DNA of 64,000 nucleotides from Branchipolynoe longqiensis (GCA_030323885.1 CM059199.1:74423050-74487049), one strand, 5' to 3'; counted from the stretch's first letter, positions 42,483 through 53,204 are shown. Notes: a model not told the origin generated them from the sequence alone. Translations and numbers: made by a program.

Positions 42483-42952
42483 TCATCATCATGCTGTCGG
42501 TCGTGATGCGACAAAGACTGCTTTCATTACTTGACTGCCACTCTCCATTTAGCTCTCTGCTGTGAGAGTTGCGTCCATGATTCGGTCTTAATGGCTCTCA
42601 GCTTCAGGTTTCTCTTGATGGTATCCTTGAACCGGAGACGAGGGGGCCCTCTCTTTCTGTAGCCAGAAGACAGTTGAGAATAGAGGATCTGCTTTGGTAG
42701 CCTGTCTGATGACATCCCCATGAGGTGTCCAGTCCACCGGAGATTCTTTTTGATCAGAAGATCTTCCATAGAGTGCAGCCCAGTCTGTTCGAGTATTTCT
42801 TTATTTGTCACTTTGTCCTTCCAGGTTCGCCTCATGATTGAACACAGATGTCGCATCATGAAGGCATGCATCTTTTTCGCCTTTCGTCTGTAGACCATCC
42901 AGGCCTCGGCTCCGTATAGTAGGGTGGATAGCACGATTGCACGGTAGATCTT
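42483..42952 (-). pseudogene. LINE 3' fragment, partner of SINE-L
   Basis: Open frame 42527-42934 on minus (135 codons) is the extreme C-terminus of a non-LTR retrotransposon: 'LLYGAEAWMVYRRKAKK', 'HLCSIMRRTWKDKVTN', 'LRWTGHLMGM' and 'GPPRLRFKDTIKRNLK', ending 'SQQRAKWRVAVK'. This 'LLYGAE.W' to 'W.GH..RM' arrangement is the post-palm region found in many LINE ORF2 proteins. The frame is followed by a short 3' UTR and a (ATG)n tail ending near 42483. Those last ~80 bp are shared with SINE-L (9082-9549, 14312-14812, 61080-61325). 5'-truncated and inactive. Confidence 0.85.
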
Positions 42953-43917
42953 TTTTTATCTAAATGAATTGTATTGATATAATATTGTTGTCAGCGCCAT
43001 AGCACTGGGCTTCTGGCCGTAACTGCTACAGGTATTTTGGTATTTACACAAGTTTTGTTTTTTATGTGGTTTATGTTAGTATCTTGAAATGTGAAGTAGA
43101 TTCTGAAATTAAAGTGTACACATCTGCAGTAAGTAATGAATATGAGTTACTTTAAATCATTTTACATTTATACAAAATTAGAACGGACTCACTGGAGGGG
43201 AAATTATACAACAGAATAACGATAACGCACCCCGTTGCTTATGGGGGGGTTTGTGACCTAGCGGTCACTGGCTGCAGGACTGCACATTGTTAAATGGCGC
43301 CGTAAAAACAACACGTTTTTGATAGTTTTTGTTCTTTTGTTTTTTGTCCTCATTCTTTCTTCCAACTCTTCTACTTGTGGGATGGCAGGTGGGGTGGGGC
43401 GGGGCTCTTCATGGCATTGGTGTGGGCGTGGTGCGGCAGTGGCCCGGCGGGTGGCAACACATTCTTGGGCCCCATGGTCCAGTACCTCGACCGGAGAGCA
43501 AAGCGGGATCCGGTGTCATTGGCAACAGGGCCATGGGCGGCGGGTTGGTCCTCCAGGCCCCCATTGCAGCGTGGGTTGATCCCTGGACCAGGGTGTGGTT
43601 GATGGTTGTGACTTGATGTATGTGGCCCCAGCATCCACTCCATTGGTGACCGAAGCGGGAAGCAACGTTTTGGGCGCTTGGGTTGAGGCTGTCATACCCA
43701 GTGTATCCGCGACTGCACGGGTCTCCCGTTGTGGGTGCAGTGTCCAGGACCTCACAGTGCTCTCGGTGTGTGCCGTTTTTATTGGGTTGTGGGTTTTTGT
43801 ATGTGTGTTTTTTTGTTGTATTTGTGGGCGGGACCTCACCCCTCCCCCTGCAGCCCTTAAATATAGCAGTATACCATTGCCCCTCCGGAATAAAACAAAG
43901 TTTACCAGATTCAAAAC
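42953..43917. other. Unclassified region, possibly an LTR remnant
   Basis: No gene recognised. Frames of up to 174 codons on minus (43409-43933) and 137 on plus overlap each other and carry no domain. 'TTAAATATAGCAG' (~43857) followed by 'AATAAAA' (~43890) would fit a TATA box and polyA signal of an LTR, and 'TTGGTGACCGAAGCGGG' (~43643) resembles some LTR primer sites, but the order is not consistent with a single element. Confidence 0.35.
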
Positions 43918-44235
43918 TGGACTCGGTGGCCAAATCGAAGGAGTGCAGGCTTCCTGTGTTGAACTTCGGGAGATCGAATCCCAGCTGAGTCAGATCAATA
44001 AGTTATAGAATTGATACTTGTCGCTACCTAGCCAGGCGCTCGGCCTTAATAGGATAGCACGGTGTTGGGATAATGTGACTGCATTGGATATCGAGCCGTG
44101 GTCCCGGTGGCCTGGTTTCCCAGTAGGTCAGCACTATAAAATCATCATGCGTGTGCACTGTCACAAGTCTGTACCCCCTCCTGATATTACCTTAGATGTT
44201 CCCAGGATGCCAACCACCAAAAAAACAAACAAAAA
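43918..44235 (+). mobile_element. SINE-V, near full length
   Basis: Head 'CGGTGGCCAAATCGAAGGAG' with 'GGGAGATCGAATCCCAG', body, tail 'CCTTAGATGTTCCCAGGATG'. Confidence 0.8.
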
Positions 44236-44253
44236 GTAGACTGAAAAGAAGAG

Positions 44254-44485
44254 TTCAGGCGCAAAACCATGTAAACGCCAATCCAAAGATGTTGTTTAAA
44301 TAAAAGATATGTACATGAAAATAATTTTAATTCTCACTAATTCCACTTTTCATATGTTTATATGGGTACGGAGTAACGTGGGTAAAAGCAGTATAAACAA
44401 ACAAATTGTTGAGGGTTTGATTGTAATGTATATCCCCATTTTTGGATTGGCGTTTACGTGGTTTTTCACCTGACCTCTATGTTCC
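44254..44485. mobile_element. MITE-T (TTCAGG ends)
   Basis: Ends TTCAGGCGCAAAACCATGTA and TTACGTGGTTTTTCACCTGA. Subterminal 'AAACGCCAATCC' is inverted at the other end as 'GGATTGGCGTTT'. 232 bp, non-coding. Confidence 0.75.
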
Positions 44486-44502
44486 TTTTTCTTCCCATTC
44501 TC

Positions 44503-44765
44503 TGTGGCGGAGTGGTTAGAGTGTCTGACTTTTTTTCTAGGTCAGACTCCTAATCTGAGGGTCGGCGGTTCGATTCCCCGTGCCCCCAGCTCTGCAAATT
44601 TGTATTTCCACCGCTGTGTATAACTTACAGCGTCATCAAAGACCGGTTGCTCTCATACCATGTCTATGTCGTGTGGGAGGTTAAAAATCCCTTGGGTCGG
44701 TAAAAGTGTAGGCTCGGGCTTTCTATCGACCAGCAGTGGAATGAGGAAGACCAATGGACAAAAAC
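44503..44765 (+). mobile_element. SINE-Leu, near full length
   Basis: Best preserved head in the window: A-box 'TGGCGGAGTGG', long arm, B-box 'GGTTCGATTCCCC'. The body ends early at 'GAGGAAGACCAATGG'. Confidence 0.85.
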
Positions 44766-45097
44766 AACATTTTTGAAATAAAATAATTCATCCAGATATG
44801 TGCATGGGAGTGAGTGTTCTGGGTAAAGCAAGATAACACGGCTCAGTGTTTAGTTGAAAGATTACAGGTAGTTTTAGGCTGAAAAATAGCTAGTATATAA
44901 TTATACGGGGATAAATCATCGGTATGAGGTTATTATTATTATGATTGTCACTGTATAATATTGTTAACGTCTAGTAACGGACAAATATCGATTAACTTCG
45001 GCCTGCTGGTCTACGGTGGCGCCGCCACCGGCGGTTCTTGGTACTTATGTTCACTCGCTGTATGGATCACTTTGCTGCGAAAATAATATTCTTCATG
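44766..45097. other. Intergenic, nothing recognised
   Basis: No repeat family or coding region identified. Confidence 0.4.
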
Positions 45098-45330
45098 CAC
45101 GTTCATGACCACTTTATAAGTATAGTACTGCCCCACTGGGAGACCAAGCAACCAGGCCACCAGCACCCTGACCCGATATCCCACTCAGTCCTCTCCTATT
45201 AATGGCAATCACCAGGCTAGTTAACGAAAAGTATAAATTGTGTAAGTCACTGGCTTGACTCGGCTGAAATTAGAACTTGCAACCTTCCGCATGGGAAGCC
45301 TGCGCTTTATTGATTCAGCCGCCGATGTCC
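45098..45330 (-). mobile_element. SINE-V, tail truncated
   Basis: Starts in the body ('CCCCACTGGGAGACCAAGC'), keeps the head ('CCTTCCGCATGGGAAGCC', 'TTGATTCAGCCGCCGATG'). Confidence 0.7.
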
Positions 45331-45655
45331 GGTCCACCAATATCTTGAGAGAAAGCAGCTATATATTGTATAATTACCAGCCATGTCCAGGCTTCCCTCC
45401 TCGTCATATACATCCATCGGTGCATAGAAAGCACCGCATAGTTTGCACGACGTCTGGCAGTCAATACCGGAAATCGGTCGCCATAGGCAAGATCAATGTC
45501 GCAAAGTACTTTGCATGGAAACCTACCGGGATGGAATGCTGAAATTCGGCTTTGGTAGGTTGCGAGTCGCAAAAATGCTAAGTCTATTATATTGCAAGCA
45601 TTATTTACTATTTTCCACCGAAATGCCTGTATTGGTTTCCATGGTGTGTAGATAA
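45331..45655. other. Intergenic, nothing recognised
   Basis: Ends with the TAA target of the next MITE. Frames here overlap the MITE and are not convincing. Confidence 0.4.
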
Positions 45656-46280
45656 AGGCCCTGTCACACTTTACCGGATTGAGGAAATGGAATGAAATGG
45701 ACACAAATAATCTAATCCGGTGTGATTCTGACTTGAAATGTATCAATTATGTAACAGACAGTAACGGACGGGTAACAGATGGTAATGGGCGGTAATGGTT
45801 GATTACGTATCTAATGATCAATGGACAATTCAGTATACAAAAAGAATTATAGCAAACGGCAAAGGACGTGTAATGGATAGGTAATGGTTGGGTAACAGAC
45901 TGTAACGGACGGTAGCGGTTGATAACGTTTGATAACATATCTAATGATCAACGGACAATTCAGTATACAAAAATAACTATAACGAATGGCAACGGACGTG
46001 TCATGGATGGGCCCGGATAGTAACGACCGGAACGGATCGTAACGGACGGGAACAGTCGGGTAATGGACAGGAACAGATGGGGAATGGACGGGGAATGGAC
46101 GGTAATGGATAATAACCGCATACGTCAGTCCAGCGCAATCCGTTACAAGTTTTGTGCATGCTCATGATTTGTAATGAATCGGCCGGGATATCAACGGATA
46201 TCAATGGATTTTGCCAGATATCAACGAACTTTGTTCTGTTTCAATCCATTTGCTCAATCAGGTAAAGTGTGACAGGGCCT
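45656..46280. mobile_element. MITE, subfamily III, long version
   Basis: Ends AAGGCCCTGTCACACTTTACC and GGTAAAGTGTGACAGGGCCT; TAA at 45653-45655 and 46281-46283. An internal ~120-bp segment containing 'CTAATGATCAATGGACAATT' is tandemly duplicated (~45770-45870 and ~45890-45990). Centre 'GTTTTGTGCATGCTCATGA' at ~46149. Confidence 0.85.
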
Positions 46281-46378
46281 TAATGGAGTCTTACATTGGA
46301 GTTCACATAGATTTGGGTCGCGATGAACGAAGCAATTATGACTGAACAGATGCGTAGCGAGGATCTAATACCCCTCTC

Positions 46379-46955
46379 ACAATACGACGTTTCTCTCCAA
46401 CGCGCGTCAACGTTTGTCATTTTTTGGGGAAACATCGGTACACGTCGGGAAACGTTCGGGGGACGTTATGCGAACGTCGGTACACGTCGGTACTCTATCC
46501 TGGACGTCAACAGTCACCGGAGGACGGCAGCGCACGTAGTTGGTCGCTATAGGTTTTTAGCATGTCAAAAAAAAACAATGACCCACGACGCGCGTCAACG
46601 TGCGGGTTCCAATATTATGGCGACGTCAGAAAGACGTCGACAGCACTGGAATAATGTTATGCGAATGCTAAGCAGTTGCCGCATGCGCGTTTGGGTCATC
46701 TCCACACGTTGCGCCAAATGGTTGCTTTGTTGATTTACATCCTACCAACATCTAAGGTCATATGAGCACATCACGCCAAACTTTTTTTTGTTTTCCTCAC
46801 TCGTCGACTAATGTTGGCCGCGCGCGAATAATGCGCTGCGCTGACGCCAATCTTTTATCCAAAACCGCCGAAAACTTGGATGTGTCTCGACGTGTAGAAG
46901 TTATTTTGCGCGCTGGCGGCATGCCGGTGAGAAGCGTCGTAGTGTGACAGGGCCA
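46379..46955 (+). mobile_element. MITE, subfamily II (SINE-core type)
   Basis: Ends TACCCCTCTCACAATACGACG and GTCGTAGTGTGACAGGGCCA; TAA at 46376-46378 and 46956-46958. The core holds the clearest SINE-V tail remnant of the subfamily ('GATTTACATCCTACCAACAT' then 'CTAAGGTCATATGAGCACAT', 46730-46770). Only 98 bp separate it from the subfamily III MITE at 45656-46280. Confidence 0.88.
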
Positions 46956-47121
46956 TAATCTGTTATTAATCAAAGGTGGCCCCAGTAGGAAATCAGGTGG
47001 ATGGGATTAGCCATTCCAACACCAGACTTGCTGCCTCCTCTCCTGCCATGTATCTTCTGTTCCCTTACTCGCCTGCATATCAGTCCGGTGGTACGCTATA
47101 CACATAGACCCCAAACACTGT
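46956..47121. other. Spacer before the TRIM
   Basis: A few SINE-V-like words ('GGCCCCAGTAGGAAATCAGG') but no definable copy. Confidence 0.35.
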
Positions 47122-47625
47122 TGTAGTAGTCTGCACTGAACTCTCAGGCAATTAACCACATAGACAGGTAGGCGTGGGTAGTATGTTGATATCAGGGAGC
47201 CTAGGTGGTGTAATGGTTAGTACACTGGCCCGGGATGCAAAGAGATGTGGGTTCGGGTCCCGCTCTAGGCGCAGTATTTCCCGTTTGCATCACCCCCACA
47301 ACACTGGTGCCGTGACCAGGATAATGTACAAGCTACGCGATGTATGGTTGTTGAACCTGCCCTGTGTATGTATGTGTTAGTTCATTGCCTGTATGTATGT
47401 AACTGTAAGCAATAAAAGACTTACAATTCCAGGGGGACGAGTGTAGTGGTCTACACTGACCCCTCAGGCAAGGAGCTACATAGACAGGTAGGCATGGGTA
47501 GTTTGGTGATATCAGGATGCCTAGGTGGTGTAATGGTTAGCAAACTGGCCCTGAATGCAAAGACACATGGGTTCGAGTCCCGCTCTAGGCGCAATATTTC
47601 CCATGTTCATCACCCCCCCACGACA
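47122..47625 (+). mobile_element. TRIM retrotransposon, complete, best primer site
   Basis: LTR1 47122-47303, interior 47304-47441, LTR2 47442-47625; target duplication CTGT (47118-47121, 47626-47629). The primer site from 47305 (TGGTGCCGTGACCAGGAT) matches the complement of an insect-type tRNA-His 3' end over about 18 bases as I remember that tRNA. Purine tract AGGGGGACGAG. LTR1 starts TGTAGTAGTCTG, the same 12 bases as the inferred gypsy LTR at 60146. Confidence 0.93.
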
Positions 47626-48439
47626 CTGTACTGAAACTTACAATCTTACAAACATAGTTTATCCCATCATTACTACCAAACTACTTACACAAACTACTTC
47701 CTGGGAGTGCCCCCCCCCAGATATTAACCATCTAAACACAACAACAAACAAACCCTGCATCTAACCACACGCCGTCGAACAAAATAAACAAAACATTCTA
47801 CTAACGCTGCATTTCTAAATCCTTTCTCCAATAACATGACCCAACAAAAAACAAGCTCAAACATCTATGAACCAAGAACACACTTAACTGCCAACAGCTA
47901 CCTAGCAGTCCTTCCCTATCTCGGATCGACCTTGGATAGCCAACCCCAACACAAAACAAGCTCAAACATTTACAGATACTAAATAATTACCATGTACCTG
48001 TTACTGTGTGCGAAACAAAAACATCTTATCACCTACTACTGTGTGATAAGATTAAACCACCACTACAACTGGCCAGCATTGAAAACAAGCCCGAGCGCTC
48101 GAGCTTACATGCTATGGACAGTATAAGCACAGCATACAAAAATAAATAAAAAATTGGTTATTCGCACAACAGGTATACAAAACCGCAATGATAAACAATA
48201 CACCTAACCACTCTGTAATGTAATGATCTAATCAATATATATGTTTGCATACAACAAACATAATAATTATTAACTGCATTGTCACATGACTGGACCACTA
48301 GTGCCATGGCTTTGACAAAAGACTGTATTCAATTAATAAGTTATATTTACCACACAAAAAACAGGAGCCATCTGTAAAGGTTGTCGTATCCATAAATGAT
48401 TTAAAACATTCCCAATTCTCCTTTCATCCATCATATATG
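47626..48439. other. Intergenic, A/C-rich, nothing recognised
   Basis: A/C-rich sequence without recognisable repeats. Includes a C tract near 47710. Confidence 0.4.
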
Positions 48440-48776
48440 ATGAGTTCGGGAGTTTTACGTCCTGGAAACATCTAAGGTCATATCAGGACGAGTACCAACT
48501 TATGGCAGTGCACACTCATGATGACTTTATAGAGCTGCACCAACGGGTTAACCAGGCCACCAGTACCATGACCTGATATCCCACTCAGTCATATTATCAT
48601 GATACTGAGCCAACCAGTCATTGCCCTATCCTAATAATGCCGAGCGCCTGGCTAGGAAGCGACAAGTATCCATTTTAAAATCACTGGTTTGACTCTATCA
48701 GGATTCGAACCCGTGGGTTCGAATCCTACGATCTACCAAAACGGTAGACGGACGCTCAACTCTGGTCGTATGATAA
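48440..48776 (-). mobile_element. SINE-V, near full length
   Basis: Tail 'TTTTACGTCCTGGAAACATC', body, and head ('GATTCGAACCCGTGGG', 'GGTAGACGGACGCTCAACTC'). Confidence 0.8.
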
Positions 48777-49125
48777 GTTGCCTCATTGCCAGATGTTTTA
48801 TACAATCAGGTTTATTACCCAGTTTATCTAAATTTGTATATATTAAAAAATTAATTACGCCCCTTTTATTTGTCTTTATGCTAAGCCAATCAAAACAATC
48901 TGAGGAATATGGAGTCTCTAGTTTCAGAAGTTGTACAGCTGCATCCAAGACACAGCTGTTTTATAAATACACTCACACCGATATGAATTATTCGCAATCA
49001 ATGAACCCGGCATTGATTTCCTGTTTACTATTCTCACTTGGCACCAACAGTTCCACTTGCCTCATTTACTGCCGAGTCAAATAAAAAGGATCGATGGGCA
49101 GTGCTTACTCAGCACACACGAAGAA
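48777..49125. other. Intergenic, nothing recognised
   Basis: No repeat family. Frames on both strands have no recognised domain. Confidence 0.4.
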
Positions 49126-49200
49126 CGGACGGGATGGTGCAGTCGTTTAGACCGCCCGCCTCTGGTGCGGGAGGGCCTGGGTTCAATTTTGTATTGTTTA
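49126..49200 (+). repeat. tRNA-like sequence (degenerate)
   Basis: 'GGGATGGTGCAGTCGTTTAG' is A-box-like, 'CCCGCCTCTGGTGCGGG' forms a clean 5-bp anticodon stem with a 7-nt loop, and 'GGGTTCAATTTTG' is a damaged T arm. The acceptor stem is not closed, so this is a tRNA pseudogene or SINE head rather than a working tRNA gene. Confidence 0.5.
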
Positions 49201-49584
49201 ACGTGTTATGCTCATATTATTTAGGATGCAGGGCCTATGCCCCCCACCTTCCGCGTGGCGGGTGGGCGCTGTACCGCCTGCTCTCCCCCGGCTAGGCTCA
49301 CCGGGCCGCAGGCGATCAGCCAATCAGGGGGCTGAGCTTCCCTAGGGAGGCGACTTCGGGCGGTTCTGCCGATATACGGCCTCCAGTCGCTCAGAAATTT
49401 GACTAAATTTGTATTTGACTATTGCTATTAAACGGAGGGGCCTTTTGAGGGTACCAGCCAGAGAGTTTCTCATCCAACTATATTCACTGTTTTTTGTTTT
49501 TGTCCGGAAGATATAAATAATATGCCCAAGATTCACAAACAAGTCATGCCTGAAGCTATATTGCATGGCATTCGATATTAATAG
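49201..49584. other. Intergenic, GC-rich patch
   Basis: GC-rich inverted phrases at 49240-49340 ('CCCCGGCTAGGCTCACCGGG'), possibly the body of the SINE headed by the preceding tRNA-like sequence. Otherwise nothing. Confidence 0.35.
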
Positions 49585-49756
49585 TGTAGTAGTCTGCATT
49601 GATCTCTGAGGCAAGGAGGCGTGTAGCCAGGGTAGTGTGGTGACATCAGGGAGCCTATGTGGTGTAATGGTTAGCACACTGGCCCGGAATGCAAGAGATG
49701 TGGGTTCGATTCCCCCGAGAGGTGCAATATTTCTTGTTTTCATCACCCCCATGACA
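49585..49756 (+). mobile_element. Solo LTR of the TRIM
   Basis: TGTAGTAGTCTG start, tRNA-like module, CATGACA end; ~10 bp shorter than the standard LTR. No matching 4-bp flanks (ATAG against ATTA), so it may be an old solo LTR with mutated flanks or a recombination product. Confidence 0.8.
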
Positions 49757-49814
49757 ATTATAAAGAAGCCGCTTACAGCTGCAGAACTCCACAACGCTCC
49801 CTGATTCCCAATGA

Positions 49815-50123
49815 TTCCTGCTCTAGGTGCAATATTTCCCATTTTCATCGCCCCCCCCCATAACACTGGTTGCCATGACTATGATCCTGTACAAGCTACA
49901 AACTGTACAGTTGTTGAACTTACGGTATCTATGTATATGTAAGTACATTGCCTGTATGTAATTCTAAGCATTAAATGACCATTTAAAAGACTTACAATTC
50001 TAGCGGGATGAGTGTAGTTGTCTGCACCAACCTCTCAGGTAAGGAGCCACATGGACAGGTAGGTGTTCGTAAGGTGGTGACACAAGGGAGCTGAGATGGT
50101 GTAATGGTTAGCACACTGGCCTG
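49815..50123 (+). mobile_element. TRIM, truncated at both ends
   Basis: 3' part of LTR1 (from the B-box side) to 49865, primer site TGGTTGCCATGACT at 49867, interior with a small insertion, LTR2 from 50013 cut off at ~50123 inside the tRNA-like module. Confidence 0.8.
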
Positions 50124-50284
50124 GTCTCTACTTCCCCCTCTCTATCTTTCCCCTAGTCAACCTACTTATAATATTCCACACACTAGTAATCCACTTAGCC
50201 ATTAACAAACCCCCCCAGGGCCTCTACCCCCCCCCCCCCCCAGGGACTTAAATCACAAGCGCAGATGTGCCTACATTAAATAAC
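50124..50284. other. Intergenic, C tracts
   Basis: C tracts at ~50206-50250. Nothing else. Confidence 0.4.
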
Positions 50285-50960
50285 CTCAATCATCAATCAA
50301 TGGGTGCTGTCTTCTCGAAGAAGGTTGGCTGCAATGGACCTCCATCGCTTCCTGTCATTCGTTCCTCTCACGCATTCCGCATAGCTCATTGCTGTCCACT
50401 CAGTGATGTTGTCCATCCATGTTGTTCTCCTTCTCCCTCTTGGTCTTTTCCCTTCTATCTTCCCTTCCAGTATTCTTCTCTGTGATTCCTGGTGTCGTAT
50501 CATGTGGCCAAAGTATTTAATTTTTCTGTTTTTGATCATTTGTATTATCTGCCTCTTTATTTTCATTCTTGTTAGGACCTCCATGTTGCTTATCATTGCT
50601 GTCCATGGAATTTTTAACATTCTTCTGTATTGCCACATTTCAAATGCCTCAAGCTTTGTTGTTATTGCTTTCTTCAAAGTCCATGTCTCGCAGCAATATA
50701 AAAGTGTAGACCACACATAGCATTTTAGCAGTCAGAGTCTTGTTTTTATATTCATGTCTCTAGATGTTAGTACTTTCTGCATCTTTAGAAATGTTGTTTT
50801 GGCAATGTTTATTCTCCGTTTAATCTCTCTTTCACATCCGCCATCACTAGTAATTAAATGGCCCAGATACACAAATGACTCTACCTGCTCCAAGATTACA
50901 CCATTAACTTTTATCTCTGCTCTTGGTTTGTATTCCTTTCTGCTGACAACCATGGATTAC
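50285..50960 (-). pseudogene. LINE reverse transcriptase C-terminal fragment
   Basis: Two frames on minus belong together: 50732-50953 ('NGVILEQVESFVYLGHLITS', 'EIKRRINIAKTTFLKM', 'MNIKTRL') and 50297-50716 ('LLYCCETWTLKKA', 'MWQYRRMLKIPWT', 'KIKYFGHMIRH', 'GKRPRGRRRTTW'). The first covers the end of the polymerase region (the 'FVYLG' motif), the second the post-palm C-terminus. A stop or frameshift separates them at ~50716-50732. The catalytic motif, endonuclease and everything 5' are missing. Similar pieces are often mis-annotated as host proteins in animal genomes. Inactive copy. Confidence 0.85.
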
Positions 50961-51279
50961 CATGGATCCAGATTACCTCTGCTATATTATATTTGAAGCG
51001 CAACCAAAATGTTGCCAGTTTGAGTACCTTTAATAGATGAATCCAAATGACGCAAACCATAACACAGTCTTGCCCATACACAGTCTCATTTAGTCATTAC
51101 ATACGGAGATCATCAAAGAACTGGGTAAATTACTGTAGGCACAGATGGCTGGAAGACAAGCGCTCCGGTGGTGATAAATGATGCGTTCTGATGGATCAAA
51201 TATTGACTAAAAAAAAAACAACACAAAAACATAGCTTAGTTGTGCGTTGCCTTTTGAGAAATAAAAGCTTTTCTGGATA
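50961..51279. other. Intergenic, nothing recognised
   Basis: No repeat family identified before the 10-bp array. Confidence 0.4.
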
Positions 51280-51906
51280 CTCCCAATTTGTCCCAACTTG
51301 TCCCAATTTTCCCGACTTGTTCCGACTTGTCCCGACTTGTCCCGACTTGTCCCGACTTGTCCCAACTTGTCCCGACTTGTCCCAACTTGTCCCAACTTGT
51401 TCCAACTTGTTCCAACTTGTCCCAACTTTTCTCAATTTGTGCCAACTTGTGCCAACTTGTCCCAACTTGTCCCAACTTGGTCCAACTTGTCCCAACTTGT
51501 CTCAACTTGTCTCAACTTGTCCCGACTTGTCCCGACTTGTCCCGACTTGTCCCGACTTGTCCCGACTTGTCCCGACTTTCCCCGACTTGTACCAACTTGT
51601 CCCTACTTGTATCGACTTGTCTCAACTTGTCCCAACTTGTCCCAACTTGTCTCGACTTGTCCCAACTTGTCTCAACTTGTCTCAACTTGTCCCAACTTGT
51701 CCCAACTTGTTCCAACTTGTCCAAACTTTTCTCAATTTGTGTCAACTTGTCTCAACTTGTCTCAACTTGTCCCAACTTGTCTCAACTTGTCCCAAGTTGT
51801 CCCAACTTGTCTCCACTTGTCCCAACTTGTCCCAACTTGTCTCCACTTGTCTCAACTTGTCTCAACTTGTCTCAACTTGTCCCAACTTGTCCCAACTTGT
51901 CTCCAC
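51280..51906 (+). repeat. 10-bp TTGTCCCAAC minisatellite
   Basis: About 62 tandem copies of CCCAACTTGT with frequent C-to-T and A-to-G variants (CCCGACTTGT, CTCAACTTGT, TTCCAACTTG). A variant cluster containing 'TTTCTCAATTTGTG' occurs at ~51425 and ~51725, so ~300 bp was duplicated as a block. With a 10-bp period every plus-strand frame encodes the same ten-residue cycle (of the type LSQLVPTCPN). These 237-295-codon frames are repeat artefacts unless transcription is shown. Confidence 0.93.
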
Positions 51907-52338
51907 CCTCCGCTCCATTCCTACATATTGTCTTCATCCTACCTACACCCCCCGTCATTGGTATTACACCTATCTTACCTCAGTCCACCCACATTACATA
52001 GACACACCAAGAATCCATAACACTGGATCTGTCCATCCTCTGCCCCCCCCCCCCCCCATACTCTACATCCCCCCATAGATCATCCTAGTATTCAATATAT
52101 TACCCCACTTCCACTCTATTACCCATACTGCATCTGTCCTGACCCCCCCCCCCCTCCCCTCATCTCCATCCTCCACCTCCTCATCCTCCTTCCCTCCCAG
52201 CGCACTCTACACACCCACCACCTCCCACCACCCTGCTCACCCACCCACCAAACCCATCCACCTTGTACCATCTACCGGGCCAATAAGGGTTCCCCTGAGG
52301 AGGGGAGTCAGGTGGGAGGCGGGGCATGTCGGGGAGAT
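51907..52338. other. Intergenic, C-rich
   Basis: C tracts at ~52047 and ~52145. No element recognised. Confidence 0.4.
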
Positions 52339-52672
52339 CAGACGGAATGGCTGAATGAGTTAAGTGTCCGTCTCCCAGTTTGGTAGATCGTGCGATTTGA
52401 AAACACGGGTTACAAACCCGGTCGAGTCAAACCAATAACTTAACTTATACTCGTCACTTCCTAGCAAGGTGCTCAGCATTAATAGGATAGGGCAAGGAAT
52501 GGCTGGATCAGTGTCAGGATAATCTGACTGAGTGATGTATCAGATCATGGTGCTGGTGGTCTTGTCTCGCAGTGCGGCAGCACTATGGAATCGCCATGAG
52601 TGCACACTGTCACAAGGCGGTACCCGTTCTGATAATACCTTAGATGTTTCCAGGAGGTAAAACTACCACAAA
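52339..52672 (+). mobile_element. SINE-V, near full length
   Basis: Head 'GACGGAATGGCTGAATGAGT' and 'ACCCGGTCGAGTCAAACC', body, tail 'CCTTAGATGTTTCCAGGAGG'. Confidence 0.8.
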
Positions 52673-53001
52673 CAAGAGGTGAGATCAGTTATGTACAGGA
52701 CCCATGGCAGCCAAGCGGGCAATGATGCAGAATAATTCAGCACCTCCCCCAGACGTGCTTGCAACGAACTACAGGCAGCGCGCCGAGCTACGGACAAGGG
52801 TGGGTGGAGGAGGTGGGGGAGGGGGCAGGGGGGGTCGGGGTTCGGGGGGGGGGGTGCTATGGGAGAAAGTTATAGTAATTCTCTACTCTGAATTGTGTTT
52901 ATATATTGTTCAGCGCCAGGGCAAATGTCCTCCAGTTGTAGACTACATCAGCAAGAATGTACATAACATGTGTATGTATTTCTATGATATATGGATACTT
53001 G
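52673..53001. other. Intergenic; G tracts
   Basis: G-rich tract 52800-52855. The 100-aa frame 52704-53006 crosses it and is not recognised. Confidence 0.4.
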
Positions 53002-53199
53002 TGTAGCTCTGGACAGACCTCTCAGACGGCGGGCCACATAGACAGACATATGGCATATACATGTAGGGGTGGATAGGGTGATGACATTAGGGAGCCTAGG
53101 TGGTGTAATGGTTAGCACACTAGCCCCAAAATGACAAGAGGTGTGTGGTTCAATCCTGCTCTAGGTGCAATGTTTGCCATAGTCATCAACCATATGACA
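53002..53199 (+). mobile_element. Solo LTR of the TRIM, diverged
   Basis: TGTAGCTCTGG start, tRNA-like module with 'GCCTAGGTGGTGTAATGGTT', end CATATGACA. Longer (198 bp) and more diverged than the others; the B box has changed to 'GGTTCAATCCTG'. Confidence 0.75.
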
Positions 53200-53204
53200 A
53201 TACC

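Noticed and set aside
43409..43933. 174-codon frame on minus as a possible gene
   Set aside because: Overlapping frames of similar length on both strands, no domain, and overlap with a SINE boundary.
49126..49200. Functional tRNA gene
   Set aside because: Clean anticodon arm but damaged T arm and no closed acceptor stem.
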